A stretch of 64,000 nt of DNA from Rhodospirillales bacterium (GCA_016699855.1 CP064988.1:4554501-4618500), one strand, 5' to 3'; counted from the first letter of the stretch, positions 1-9,175 are shown. The notes: generated from the letters alone by a model not told the origin. Made by a program: numbers and translations.

Positions 1-695
1 AAGGCCTCCTCCCAGGTGCGGGCGCCGCCCGACAGGGCGCGCAGCAGGCAGCTGTCGAAGATCGTCAGATTGTCGACCGCCGAGCCGGTGTAGGACACGG
101 TGTCCGAGCGCGACGCGGTGATCACCACGACGTTCTCGCGGCCGCGGAAGGCGCCGACATAGACGCCGGAATTGCACGACGAGACCACGACGACGGTCGG
201 CCGGTCGCCGCAATTGCGCGACACCATGCCGTCGAGCCGCGACGGGCTGATGACGTCGCTGCTGCGGCCGCGCTGGATCTGCACGCCGTGGCGGCCGCCA
301 TGGCCGGTCAGGAACACCAGGCAGGCCTCGTCCGGCCGCTCGCCCATCGCCCGGAAGCGCTCGCCGACCTCGCCGACCCGCTCGACCGGGGAGCCGGCGG
401 CGTGCGCCAGCGCCGTGACGCGGGTGTCGCCGCCGGACGCCAGCCGCTGGCCGAAGGAGACGACGGCGGCGTCGTGGTAGCCTGTCCAGGCGTTGCCGGA
501 GACCAGCAGGGCGCGCCAACCCGACGGCGTCTGCGACGCGGCGGCGGCCGCGACGGGCTGCGGCGCCGGGCTGGCGTCGCGCACCATGCGGTCGGTCGCG
601 TGGACCGGCTGGCTCATGGCCGTCAAATAGGCCGCGAAGGCGAGGGCGGCAGTCGCGACGCTGATACGCGTCGCTCCCAAAATGGATGAATACAT
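1..695 (-). CDS. Secreted C13/caspase-like cysteine peptidase (C-terminus off the window)
   Basis: Read from an ATG at 695 down to the window edge, giving 231 residues without a stop. The N-terminus has a hydrophobic segment (ATAALAFAAYLTAM) followed by a polar stretch, consistent with a signal peptide or anchor. Two motifs match the catalytic dyad of clan CD peptidases (legumain C13 / caspase C14 fold): LTGHGG with the histidine after a beta strand, and VVVSSCNSG with the cysteine. Members of this clan cleave proteins after specific residues; the substrate here is unknown. The gene faces epmA across an unusually AT-rich spacer. C13 is preferred over C14 because of the SCNSG form of the cysteine motif, but the C-terminal half is missing, so the family call is tentative. 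Confidence 0.75.
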   Translation of the reverse strand, partial: MYSSILGATRISVATAALAFAAYLTAMSQPVHATDRMVRDASPAPQPVAAAAASQTPSGWRALLVSGNAWTGYHDAAVVSFGQRLASGGDTRVTALAHAAGSPVERVGEVGERFRAMGERPDEACLVFLTGHGGRHGVQIQRGRSSDVISPSRLDGMVSRNCGDRPTVVVVSSCNSGVYVGAFRGRENVVVITASRSDTVSYTGSAVDNLTIFDSCLLRALSGGARTWEEA

Positions 696-1134
696 CGGTA
701 CTAATCCTTAAAATATAACAAATCATAGATTCGATTCAGGAGACGCTCAATGATTAGATCAAAGATTCCCCATAGATGATTGTTTTAACTATAATTTATT
801 GATCTTTTAACGATTCCGACAGAGTTGGCTGTGGATAAAATAGCTATTAATATCAATATGTTAAGGAACTCTCTGGCACATGGGCGGGGAATTTTCACAC
901 CGGCGAGCTCTCGGGTCCGTCGTTTTGGAGGGGACGTCAAGAAAATCGCGGTTCGGCGGCGAGATGGATCAAGCAGAAAGATATTTATATAATAATATCA
1001 ATATTATATAGACGAATTCTAATGTGAATTTCTGAGCAAGTTGGGAATCCCTAGGAAACGTCGCCCGGTCGACGGGTGGAGGCGGGGCCAGGAAGCCGAA
1101 TGGAAGACGCCGTGGCGCGTGCTAGAGGGGCGGC
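696..1134. other. AT-rich divergent intergenic region
   Basis: A 439-bp gap between the divergent peptidase gene and epmA. About 700–1020 is strongly AT-rich against a roughly 70% G+C background and holds many TATAAT-like and TTGA-like hexamers, so promoters for one or both genes are expected here. No open frame with coding character was seen. Exact promoter elements cannot be assigned by eye. Confidence 0.6.
992..1007. repeat. Short AT inverted repeat
   Basis: ATAATAT–CA–ATATTAT, a perfect 7-bp inverted repeat with a 2-bp spacer, lies in the AT-rich region upstream of epmA. It could be a protein-binding site (for example for a nucleoid protein) or simply low-complexity AT sequence. Confidence 0.4.
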
Positions 1135-2196
1135 ATGGCTCCGTCCTCGACTTCGTCCGGCGCTTGGCGGCCCGACCGGCTCGCCCGGCGCCTGCCCCAC
1201 CTCCAGGCCCGCGCCCGCATCCGCGCGGCGTGGCAGGCGTGGTTCGCGGCCGAGGGCTTCGTCGAGGTCGAGACGCCCGCGCTGCAGGTGTCCCCCGGGA
1301 TGGAGGTGCATCTGCGCGCCTTCACCACGACCCTGACCGGGCCGGACGGCGGCCGGGTCGAGCGCCATCTGCACACCTCGCCCGAGTTCGCGATGAAGAA
1401 GCTGCTGGCCGGCGGCGTGCCGCGGATCTTCCAGTTCGCCCGCGCCTTCCGCGACGGCGAGCGCTCGGAATTGCACCACCCCGAGTTCACCATGCTGGAG
1501 TGGTACCGCGCCGGCGCGGCCTACACGGATCTGATGGACGATTGCGAGGCGCTGCTGCGGCTGGCGCTGGCGGCGGCCGGCGCCCCGCTGTTCATGTGGC
1601 GCGGCCGGACCTGCGACGCCTCCGGCCCGTTCGAGCGGCTCTCCGTGCCCGACGCCTTCGCGCGCTTCGCCGGAATCGACCTGCTGGCCACCGCGCCCGA
1701 TCCGCTGGCGCCCGACGCCGCGATGCTGGGACGCGCCGCGACCGCCGTCGGAATCCCGCCGCATCCCGGCGACACGTGGGAGGACATCTTCTTCCGGGTC
1801 ATGCTGGAGCGGATCGAGCCCCATCTCGGCGCCGGGCGGCCGACCTTCCTGCACGACTACCCCGTCTCGATGGCGGCGCTGTCGCGGCCCAAGCCCGACG
1901 ATCCCCGGCTGGCCGAGCGCTTCGAGCTCTACGTCGAGGGCGTCGAGCTGGCCAACGCCTTCGGCGAGCTGACCGATCCGGTGGCGCAGCGCCGCCGCTT
2001 CGAGGCCGACCGCGCCGCCCGCCAACAGCTCTTCGGCGACGCCTATCCGATCGACGAGGATTTCCTCGCCGCGCTCGAGCACGGCCTGCCGGACTGCGCC
2101 GGCATCGCGCTGGGCTTCGACCGCGCCGTCATGCTCGCCACCGGCGCGGCGCGGATCGACGACACGCTCTGGCTGCCGGTCGACGGCGCGGTGTAG
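1135..2196 (+). CDS. epmA: EF-P--(R)-beta-lysine ligase EpmA (PoxA/GenX)
   Basis: 353 residues, the usual length for EpmA, which resembles a class II lysyl-tRNA synthetase catalytic core without the tRNA-binding domain. It attaches a lysine-type residue to a conserved lysine of elongation factor P in the cytoplasm. Visible landmarks are ETPALQVSPGMEVHL near residue 45, a motif-2 region around FRDGERSELHHPEF that binds ATP, YPVSMAALSR in the amino-acid pocket, and motif 3 ending in GIALGFDRAVML. The ATG at 1135 follows GAGGGGCGGC, a plausible ribosome-binding site, and lies just before the conserved helix. The stop directly abuts the convergent folP stop. No efp or epmB partner is present in this window. 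Confidence 0.9.
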   Translation: MAPSSTSSGAWRPDRLARRLPHLQARARIRAAWQAWFAAEGFVEVETPALQVSPGMEVHLRAFTTTLTGPDGGRVERHLHTSPEFAMKKLLAGGVPRIFQFARAFRDGERSELHHPEFTMLEWYRAGAAYTDLMDDCEALLRLALAAAGAPLFMWRGRTCDASGPFERLSVPDAFARFAGIDLLATAPDPLAPDAAMLGRAATAVGIPPHPGDTWEDIFFRVMLERIEPHLGAGRPTFLHDYPVSMAALSRPKPDDPRLAERFELYVEGVELANAFGELTDPVAQRRRFEADRAARQQLFGDAYPIDEDFLAALEHGLPDCAGIALGFDRAVMLATGAARIDDTLWLPVDGAV

Positions 2197-3042
2197 CTAC
2201 CGCGCCGCCAGCAGCGCGGCGCGCGCTTTGAGCGCCTGCACCGTCTCGCGGACGTCGTGGACGCGCAGGATGGCGGCGCCGGCGTCGGCGGCTGCCAAGG
2301 CCGCCGCCAGCGAGCCGCCCAGCCGCCTCGCCGCCGCCGGCTCGCCGGTGATCGCGCCGACGAAGCCCTTGCGCGAGGCGCCGATCAGCACCGGCGCGCC
2401 CAGCGGCGCCAGCGCTGCGGCGCATCCCACCAGCGCCAGGTTCTCCGCCACCGTCTTGCCGAAGCCGATGCCGGGGTCGACCGCGATGGATGCGCGCGCC
2501 ACGCCGGCCGCGACCGACGCGCCGATCCGCGCCGCGAGGAAATCGCGCACCTCGCCGACGACGTCTTTGTAGGCCGGCCCGGCGTAGCGCGTTGCGGCCT
2601 CGCCGCGGCGGTGCATCAGCACGACGGGGCAGCCGCGCGCCGCGACCAGCGCCAGCGACTCCGGATCGTCGCGCAGCGCCGACACGTCGTTGACGATCGC
2701 GGCGCCCGCGTCGAGCGCCGCGCGCATCACGCCGGCGCGCCGCGTGTCGATCGACACGACGCAACCGGCCGCCGCCAGCGCGCGCACCACCGGCGCGATC
2801 CGCCGCAGTTCCTCCGCGGGCGGCGTCGCCTCGGATCCGGGCCGCGTCGACTCGCCGCCGATGTCGAGGATGTCGGCGCCTTCATCGCGCAGGCGCAGTC
2901 CCAGCGCGATGGCCTCGGCCGGATCGAACGCCGCGCCGCCGTCGGAGAACGAGTCCGGCGTGACGTTGACGATGCCCATCACCCACGGCCGTCCGTCGGC
3001 GTGCGGCGCCAGTCCGGCGAACGGGGCGCGGGCGGCCGTCAT
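2197..3042 (-). CDS. folP: Dihydropteroate synthase
   Basis: 281 residues, a TIM-barrel enzyme of folate synthesis that joins p-aminobenzoate to the pterin pyrophosphate. The two signature regions are present: VMGIVNVTPDSFSDGG near residue 21 and DIGGESTRPGS near residue 61. Further family motifs are DPGIGFGKT (pterin binding) and GASRKGFVG, and the C-terminal region has the expected RVHDVRETVQAL. It lies 7 bp downstream of the OsmC-family gene on the same strand and is probably cotranscribed with it. folK, another folate gene, lies far away at 56.9 kb. The gene is convergent with epmA with no spacer between the stop codons. Confidence 0.95.
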   Translation of the reverse strand: MTAARAPFAGLAPHADGRPWVMGIVNVTPDSFSDGGAAFDPAEAIALGLRLRDEGADILDIGGESTRPGSEATPPAEELRRIAPVVRALAAAGCVVSIDTRRAGVMRAALDAGAAIVNDVSALRDDPESLALVAARGCPVVLMHRRGEAATRYAGPAYKDVVGEVRDFLAARIGASVAAGVARASIAVDPGIGFGKTVAENLALVGCAAALAPLGAPVLIGASRKGFVGAITGEPAAARRLGGSLAAALAAADAGAAILRVHDVRETVQALKARAALLAAR

Positions 3043-3049
3043 GGCGGCG

Positions 3050-3475
3050 TCAGGCCGCGTCCTCGATCACCAGCTCGTGCGTGACGACGGCGGATTTGCG
3101 CACCATCGCGGTGGCCGAGCAGTATTTCTCGTCGCTCAGGGCCACGGCGCGCTCGACCAGCGCGCGGTTCAGGTTCCTGCCGCGGACCCGGTAGACCACC
3201 TTCACCGACGTGAACACCTTGGGGAAATCCCCGGCCCGCTCGGCCGCCAGCTCGACCACCACGTCGTGGATGTCCTGGCGCTGCTTGCGCAGCATCGACA
3301 CCACGTCGATCGCGGTGCAGCCGCCCATGCCCATCAGGAACATCTCCAGCGGACGCGCCGCGAGATTCCTGCCGCCGACGTCGGGCGAGCCGTCGATGGT
3401 GACGCTGTGGCCGCTGCCCGACTCGGCGGTGAACAGCGCGTTCTCGACCCATTGGACGCGGGCGGTGGTGGACAT
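3050..3475 (-). CDS. OsmC/YhfA-type thiol peroxidase-like protein
   Basis: 141 residues from the ATG at 3475; an upstream in-frame start would add only an arginine/proline-rich tail with no family similarity. The fold is that of OsmC/Ohr proteins, small cytoplasmic dimers that reduce organic hydroperoxides using two cysteines. The two expected cysteines are seen in MFLMGMGGCTAIDVV (about residue 53) and SDEKYCSATAMV (about residue 115). The arrangement with LEMFLMGMGGC resembles the YhfA-type subgroup, where physiological substrates are poorly defined. It precedes folP by 7 bp, so an operon is likely. A role in peroxide defence is inferred from the family only. Confidence 0.85.
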   Translation of the reverse strand: MSTTARVQWVENALFTAESGSGHSVTIDGSPDVGGRNLAARPLEMFLMGMGGCTAIDVVSMLRKQRQDIHDVVVELAAERAGDFPKVFTSVKVVYRVRGRNLNRALVERAVALSDEKYCSATAMVRKSAVVTHELVIEDAA

Positions 3476-3643
3476 GGACGGACTCCGGCGGCGGGGACGG
3501 GGAAGGCGCGCGACCCTAGCGTCCGGCGCCGCCGCCGTCATCGACCGCGTGGTCGCGCCGGCGTCTCGCCGGCGCCGCGCCGGCGCCGCGCCGGCCTGCT
3601 ATAACGGCGCGCGTCCATCCCGTCCGATCCGGAGTCCCGCGCC

Positions 3644-4513
3644 ATGCCCGTCCGCACGTCAGCCGTCGGCGAGACCCTGGTCCATGAATGCGAGGTGCCG
3701 ACGCGCTGGGCGCTGGCCTACGCCGCCGTCACCGGCTTCACCCAGGACCAGTGCTTCGACGACACGCGCGCCGGCGGCGTGGTGCTGCCGCCGACCTTCT
3801 GCGTCGCGCCGGAATGGGCGATCGGCGGCGGCGATGCGCGCACCGCGGCGCTGGGGCTGAGCTGGGACGAGCGCCGGCGCGGCGTGCACGTGCTGCAGGA
3901 CTCGCTCTTCCACGCCCCGATCCGCGCCGGCATGCGCCTGCGCTGCGAGGGCACCGTCGTCCAGATCCGCGCCACCTCGGCTGGCAGCTACGTGCTGACG
4001 CGCTACGACACGCGGGAGATCGAGACCGGCGACCTGCTGGCGACGTCGTTCAGCGGCGGCATGATCCGCGGCATCGCGCCGGACGGCCCCGACCGCGGCG
4101 ACACGCCGGCCGAACTCCTGCCCGAGCCGCGTCCGGCGCCGGCCGACGGCGCGCGCGCCACCGCGCTGGCGCTCGATAAGGGGCTGCCGCACGTCTACAG
4201 CGAGTGCGCGCAGATCTGGAATCCGATCCACAGCGAGCGCCGCGTGGCGCTGGCCGCCGGCCTGCCGGACGTCATCATCCACGGCACCATCACCTGGACC
4301 CTGACCGGCCGCGAAGCCGTGCGGCTCCACGCCGGCGGCGACGTCACGAAGCTCAAGCGCCTGTCCGGCCGCTTCCGCGCGCCGGTGCCGGCGGGCGTCG
4401 GCATCGTCGTGCGCGACGCGGCCCGCGACGACGAGGCCGGCCTCGTCGATCTCGAGGTCGCGACCGCGGGCGGCGCGGTGGCGCTGTCGCATGGGCTGGC
4501 CGTCTTCGCGTGA
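3644..4513 (+). CDS. Double-hotdog MaoC-like protein
   Basis: 289 residues with two hotdog halves, as in acyl-CoA hydratases/dehydratases of the MaoC and FAS1-like type. The second half has the hydratase-2 region as SECAQIWNPIHSE near residue 187. The asparagine, proline and histidine of the usual D-x-N-P-x-H signature are kept, but the aspartate position is isoleucine. Because that aspartate acts with histidine in classical R-hydratases, the protein may act on another substrate or bind thioesters without hydration; this is an inference. The upstream spacer has no clear Shine-Dalgarno, and the ATG at 3644 is the first start before the conserved region. It is followed 159 bp later by a flavin oxidoreductase gene. 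Confidence 0.75.
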   Translation: MPVRTSAVGETLVHECEVPTRWALAYAAVTGFTQDQCFDDTRAGGVVLPPTFCVAPEWAIGGGDARTAALGLSWDERRRGVHVLQDSLFHAPIRAGMRLRCEGTVVQIRATSAGSYVLTRYDTREIETGDLLATSFSGGMIRGIAPDGPDRGDTPAELLPEPRPAPADGARATALALDKGLPHVYSECAQIWNPIHSERRVALAAGLPDVIIHGTITWTLTGREAVRLHAGGDVTKLKRLSGRFRAPVPAGVGIVVRDAARDDEAGLVDLEVATAGGAVALSHGLAVFA

Positions 4514-4672
4514 CGTGACGGCGGCGGCTGGCGATCCGCGCGCCGCCCCTCCGCCGACAAGACTCAGCGCGCTGAAACTTCCCGCCGCGCCGCTTGCGCC
4601 GCCGCCGCCGATGGGCGTCAAATCGGCGCGTGCCCGCGCGCGCCGGCGCCAACGCGAACCCCGGAGGAAACG

Positions 4673-5779
4673 ATGCAGTTCGGATACTTCACCATGCCGT
4701 CGCATCCGCCCGAGCGCGGACTGGCGGCCGGCCACGAATGGGATCTCCAGGTCATCCGCTGGCTCGACGAGCTGGGATTCAGCGAGTGCTGGCTCGGCGA
4801 GCACCACACCGCGCCGTGGGAGCCGCACCCGTCGCCCGACCTGCTGGTGGCGCAGGCGCTGATGCAGACGAAGAACATCCGGCTCGGCCCCGGCGGCTTC
4901 CTGCTGCCCTACCACCACCCCGCCGAGCTGGCCAACCGCGTCGCCATGCTCGACCACATCTCCGGCGGCCGCCTCAACTTCGGCATCGCCGCCTCGGGCC
5001 TGCCCAGCGACTGGGCGATGTTCAACGTCGACGGCATGTCGGGCGTCAACCGCGACATGACGCGCGAAGCGCTCGACATCATCCTGAAGCTGTGGAGCTC
5101 GACGGAGCCGTTCGACTACAAGGGCAAGTTCTGGCACGTCACCAAGCCCGACACGATGTTCGGATTCCTCAAGCCGCACATCAAGCCGCTGCAGACGCCG
5201 CATCCGCCGATCGGCGTCGCCGGGCTGAGCAAGGGATCGGACACGCTGAAGCTGGCGGGCGAGCGCGGCTACATCCCGATGAGCCTCAACCTCAACCCCG
5301 CCTATGTCGGCAGCCACTGGGAGTCGGTGGAGATCGGCGCGGCGAAGTCCGGCCGGACGCCCGACCGCAACGAATGGCGGCTGGTGCGCGAGGTGTTCGT
5401 GGCCGACACCGACGCGGAGGCGATGCGGCTGTCGGTCGGCGGCGGCATGGGCCGCATGATGCGCGAGTACTTCCTGCCGCTGCTCCAGCAGTTCGGCTTC
5501 TTCGAGTACCTCAAGCACGACCAGGCGGTGCCCGATTCCGACGTCACGCCGGAGTACTGCGCCAGCCACAACTGGATCGTCGGCTCGCCGAGGACCGTGG
5601 TCGAGAAGATCGAGCGTATCTACGACGAGGTCGGCGGCTTCGGCCAGCTGCTGGTGTTCGGCTTCGACTACGTCGAGAACCCGCAGGCGTGGCGTCGCTC
5701 GCTCGAGCTGCTGTCGCGCGAGGTCCTGCCCAAGGTCCAGCACCTCGTGCCGACGCCGCGCAAGCGGGCGGCGGAGTAG
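4673..5779 (+). CDS. LLM-class flavin-dependent monooxygenase (luciferase family)
   Basis: 368 residues, a TIM-barrel flavoprotein of the bacterial luciferase-like family. These use reduced FMN or F420 to oxidise diverse small molecules. Family features are the start MQFGYFTMPSHPPE, the FSECWLGEHH segment where the His pair sits near the flavin, and LLPYHHPAELANRVAMLDHISGGR around residues 80–105. A strong ribosome-binding site, GGAGGAAACG, precedes the ATG. The nearest gene upstream is the MaoC-like gene on the same strand; cotranscription is possible but the 159-bp gap is wide. The substrate cannot be predicted; the closest general type is the alkanesulfonate/alkanal monooxygenase group. 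Confidence 0.85.
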   Translation: MQFGYFTMPSHPPERGLAAGHEWDLQVIRWLDELGFSECWLGEHHTAPWEPHPSPDLLVAQALMQTKNIRLGPGGFLLPYHHPAELANRVAMLDHISGGRLNFGIAASGLPSDWAMFNVDGMSGVNRDMTREALDIILKLWSSTEPFDYKGKFWHVTKPDTMFGFLKPHIKPLQTPHPPIGVAGLSKGSDTLKLAGERGYIPMSLNLNPAYVGSHWESVEIGAAKSGRTPDRNEWRLVREVFVADTDAEAMRLSVGGGMGRMMREYFLPLLQQFGFFEYLKHDQAVPDSDVTPEYCASHNWIVGSPRTVVEKIERIYDEVGGFGQLLVFGFDYVENPQAWRRSLELLSREVLPKVQHLVPTPRKRAAE

Positions 5780-5912
5780 GGCGGCCGCCGGCGGCCGCGC
5801 ACACCTCCCATTCGCACGCGGCCGGGGCGGCTGCCGCCCCGGCATGCTGTTTGCTTCCATTTCCGGCAACGGGCCGGGCCGGCGGGGGCCGGCCGACCCG
5901 GAGGGAGCGGGA

Positions 5913-7793
5913 ATGGACGGGGCGGGGGAGAAGGCCGGCGGGCTCGGTTCGCCGGTGGTCGAGATTCTCGACGAGATATACAGGCGCCACAGGGACGTAA
6001 GCGACGGCGCGGTGGCGACGTACATCCCGGAGCTGTCCAAGGTCGATCCCGACCGGTTCGGGCTGGCCGTGGCGATGCCCGACGGCCAGGTCTACGAGGC
6101 CGGCGACTGCGCCACCCTCTTCACCCTCCAGTCGATCTCCAAACCCATCGTCTACGGCCTGGCGCTGAAGGACAACGGACTGGCGGGCGTCATGGCCCGG
6201 ATCGGCGTGGCGCCCTCGGGCGACGCCTTCAACGCCATCCATTTCGACGCCGCCACCAACCGGCCGTTCAACCCGATGGTGAACTCCGGCGCGATCGTCG
6301 CCGCCTCGCTGGTCGGCGGCAGGACGCCGGCGGAGCGGCTGGCGCGCGTCATGGACATGCTCGGCGCCTTCGCCGGCCGGACGCTGTCGATCGACGAGGC
6401 GGTTTTCCGATCCGAGCGCGACACCGGCCACCGCAACCGCGCCATCGCCCATCTCGAGCTGGCCTCGGGCATGATCGAGGGCGACATCGACGAGCATCTC
6501 GATCTGTACTTCCGCCAGTGCTCCGTGCTGGTCACGGCGCGCGACGTCGCGGTCATGGCCGCGACCCTGGCCAACGGCGGCGTCAATCCGCTGACCGGAA
6601 TCCGCGCGCTGGCGACCGACCTCGTGCGCCACGTGCTCAGCCTGATGACGAGCTGCGGCATGTACGACTACGCCGGCGAGTGGGAGTTCGACGTCGGCAT
6701 GCCGGCCAAGAGCGGCGTCGGCGGCGGCATCATGGCGGCGCTGCCGGGCGAGCTGGGCATCGGCGTGTTCTCGCCGCGGCTCGATCCGCACGGCAACTCC
6801 GTGCGCGGCGTCGGCGTCTGCCGCGACCTCGCCGCCCGGCTGCGCCTGCACATGCTCGACCACCGGGGCGCGGTGCGCGCGCCGGTCAGGCGGCGCTACC
6901 GCGGCGACGTCGTGCGCTCGACCCGCCAGCGCCCCGCCGCCGCCCAGCGCGCGCTCGACGGCCTCGCCCGGTCGATCGTCGTGTTCGAGCTGCAGGGCGA
7001 CCTGCGCTTCGCCAACATGGAGGCGCTGGCGCGCGAGGCGGTGGCGGCGCTGCCTGGCGCCAGCCACATCGTGCTCGACGCCCAGCGCGTCTCCAGCATC
7101 AGCGCCGTCGCCAACGACATGCTGGCGCGGCTGCGGCGGCGGATCGTCGAGGCCGGCCGCGCCATGGTGTTCATCCCCGCGGCGGCATCCGCCGCGCCGG
7201 CGGCCGGGTCCGGCGCGCCCGCGGCGTCCGGCGCGGCGTCCGGCCGCCCGGCGCGGGCCGCCACCGACGACGACGGCCGCACCGCGCCCGACGTCGACAC
7301 CGCGCTGGAGCGGGCCGAGACCGAGCTGCTGCGCCGCGCCGGCTTCGACACCGACGACGCCGCGGCGCGCGCCGAGCTGGCGGAGTTCGAGTTCCTCGAC
7401 CGCCTCGACGCCGGCGGCGTCGCCGCCCTGGCCCGGCACCTCGCGGCCGCCGAGCTGCCGGCGGGCAGCGTGCTGATCGAGGAGGGCGCCGAGGCCGACA
7501 GCGTCTACTTCCTCGTGCGCGGCGTGGTCGAGATCGGCATCGGCGCGGTGCGGCTGGGCACGGTCGAGGCCGGCAACGTGCTGGGCGAGGTGGCGCTGCT
7601 GGGGCCGGGCCGGCGCACCGCCACCGTGCGCGCCCGCACCGCCGTGGGCGTGCTGGTCCTGACCGCCGACGCCGCCGCGCGGCTGCACGAGGAGGCGCCC
7701 GACGTGCAGCGCGAGCTGCTGCTGGCGGTCGGCCGCAGCCTGCGCGAGCGCCTGCGCCGCGCCAACCTCGAGATCCAGGCGCACGCGCCGTAG
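5913..7793 (+). CDS. glsA: Glutaminase A fused to STAS and cyclic-nucleotide-binding domains
   Basis: 626 residues from the ATG at 5913, which follows GGAGGGAGCGGGA; an upstream start would add 23 residues without homology. Residues 13–318 are a serine-dependent beta-lactamase-fold glutaminase hydrolysing glutamine to glutamate and ammonia, with S74-I-S-K77, NPMVNSGAI (about 120–128) and the glycine-rich KSGVGGGIM near 266. Residues 353–423 form a STAS-like domain, followed by an Ala/Gly-rich linker (424–450). Residues 496–615 are a cNMP-binding beta roll with GEVALL and R568 in the phosphate-binding cassette region. Typical single-domain GlsA is about 310 residues. The extra domains suggest allosteric control by a cyclic nucleotide and by partner binding, which is an inference. 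It appears monocistronic. Confidence 0.9.
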   Translation: MDGAGEKAGGLGSPVVEILDEIYRRHRDVSDGAVATYIPELSKVDPDRFGLAVAMPDGQVYEAGDCATLFTLQSISKPIVYGLALKDNGLAGVMARIGVAPSGDAFNAIHFDAATNRPFNPMVNSGAIVAASLVGGRTPAERLARVMDMLGAFAGRTLSIDEAVFRSERDTGHRNRAIAHLELASGMIEGDIDEHLDLYFRQCSVLVTARDVAVMAATLANGGVNPLTGIRALATDLVRHVLSLMTSCGMYDYAGEWEFDVGMPAKSGVGGGIMAALPGELGIGVFSPRLDPHGNSVRGVGVCRDLAARLRLHMLDHRGAVRAPVRRRYRGDVVRSTRQRPAAAQRALDGLARSIVVFELQGDLRFANMEALAREAVAALPGASHIVLDAQRVSSISAVANDMLARLRRRIVEAGRAMVFIPAAASAAPAAGSGAPAASGAASGRPARAATDDDGRTAPDVDTALERAETELLRRAGFDTDDAAARAELAEFEFLDRLDAGGVAALARHLAAAELPAGSVLIEEGAEADSVYFLVRGVVEIGIGAVRLGTVEAGNVLGEVALLGPGRRTATVRARTAVGVLVLTADAAARLHEEAPDVQRELLLAVGRSLRERLRRANLEIQAHAP

Positions 7794-8071
7794 CGCGCCG
7801 GACGTCCGCCCGCCGCCGTCCGATCGCCGTTTGCCCCGCGTCGTGGCGAGGGGCGCGGCGGCGGAGCCTCCCGCCCGCTACCGCGTCGTCGGCGGCCGCA
7901 CGGCACCAACCGCGCAACTCCCTCAAGCGCCTTCTGTAGCCGCAGCTCCGCCAACGAAGAATCACAGGTGGACCGCGCTGTACAGAACGTCCAGACTCAC
8001 GCCGCCTGAGCACGGGCTCGAGCACGGCGACTGTCAGGCAATTACCGTATCAATACAACCAGGTTTCGATA

Positions 8072-9175
8072 TTAGCGTTTCGGCTTTGGTCGAGCACACA
8101 AAGCCTGAGCGTTGAGTACGCTACCGCCAAATCGAGGCCCGCCTTCACATTCGACATACTGCTTTCCGGTAGGGTCTATTTTCACATACGTGTTCATGTA
8201 TGAACTACTGGCACCGCGGCCACCTTGGATCGTACAAATTGGTGCGATGAGAGTATATCCTTCGCGACATTCCGCTCGAACTCTCGGCTTTGCTTCGTCG
8301 ATCTCTTGAGGCTGAACAGAAAGCTCGAGGCTGGTCAGAACATCGGCGGCTTGCGACTGCCGCGCTTTCGCGAGTTCGTCTTGGAGGGCGCGGAAACGCG
8401 TATCGACTTCCTTTGCAGTGACGTAGTCAAAAACCTGCGTCACGGGCAAAGACGCTCCGATCGTACCCTTGTCAGTGACGATGCTTATCGAACTCGCCGC
8501 ATAGCGCAGTTCGCCATCTGGCTTGTCTGATTTAATCGCAGCCCTTGTACAAAGAACCGCGAAGTTCGTCGTGACCTTCTTAACGAAATCCGTCGTCAGT
8601 TTGAGCCCTTTTTCCGGTTGCTGCTTGTCATCAGTCGGGCTCTCGTTGAGGATGCAAGAAATGTTTGCCGACGCCTGAAAGCCCATAATGCTCAGCTTGT
8701 CGTTCGCGGTAAGCTTGAAGTTGAACTGGATCGAATCATCGGAAGGCGTGATCTGGATGTTGACGTTGGAGTTCCGGACTTGCTCGCATTCATTGAACAG
8801 TCGAAGCGCGTCTGTGACGACGCTGTCACGCTCGCTAATCGTCAGGCTTCCGCTTCGCCGCTCCTCATTATGCTTCTTGCAGAAGTTCGAGAATGCCTGG
8901 CGCGTATCAGCGTAGTTGCCGGTGAACTTCACCGGTATCTGTTTGATCACGAGATCAGCGCTCGTATCGATTTTCTTCTCGCGTAGAGAGCCATCCGCCG
9001 CGCAATATTCGTCGTAGATCGACAGCATCATGCTTTGTTGATTGTAGTCGGAAGATCGATTCCGTGTGGCGGTCTGATAGATCACTTGGCAACTGCTTTG
9101 GGCGGCAACCGGCGAAGGATCAGCGATGGCTGTAGCTGCTGCCGCGATGAGAATCCATGCGCTTTTCTTGACCAT
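8072..9175 (-). CDS. Secreted protein of unknown function
   Basis: 367 residues from the ATG at 9175; a TTG ten codons upstream gives a longer tail that would disrupt the signal peptide. The N-terminus is a clear Sec signal: MVKKS, a hydrophobic run, and a likely cut after SPVAAQ, so the product is periplasmic or exported. The mature part has about nine cysteines, a mid-region rich in polar residues and a possible short helix around KEVDTRFRALQDELAKARQ. It ends with ECREGYTLIAPIC, which resembles short cysteine-bounded modules. I do not recognise the family. The gene has clearly lower G+C than its neighbours, suggesting acquisition. The next gene upstream on the same strand (9258–9530) is also a secreted cysteine-rich product. 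Confidence 0.7.
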   Translation of the reverse strand: MVKKSAWILIAAAATAIADPSPVAAQSSCQVIYQTATRNRSSDYNQQSMMLSIYDEYCAADGSLREKKIDTSADLVIKQIPVKFTGNYADTRQAFSNFCKKHNEERRSGSLTISERDSVVTDALRLFNECEQVRNSNVNIQITPSDDSIQFNFKLTANDKLSIMGFQASANISCILNESPTDDKQQPEKGLKLTTDFVKKVTTNFAVLCTRAAIKSDKPDGELRYAASSISIVTDKGTIGASLPVTQVFDYVTAKEVDTRFRALQDELAKARQSQAADVLTSLELSVQPQEIDEAKPRVRAECREGYTLIAPICTIQGGRGASSSYMNTYVKIDPTGKQYVECEGGPRFGGSVLNAQALCARPKPKR

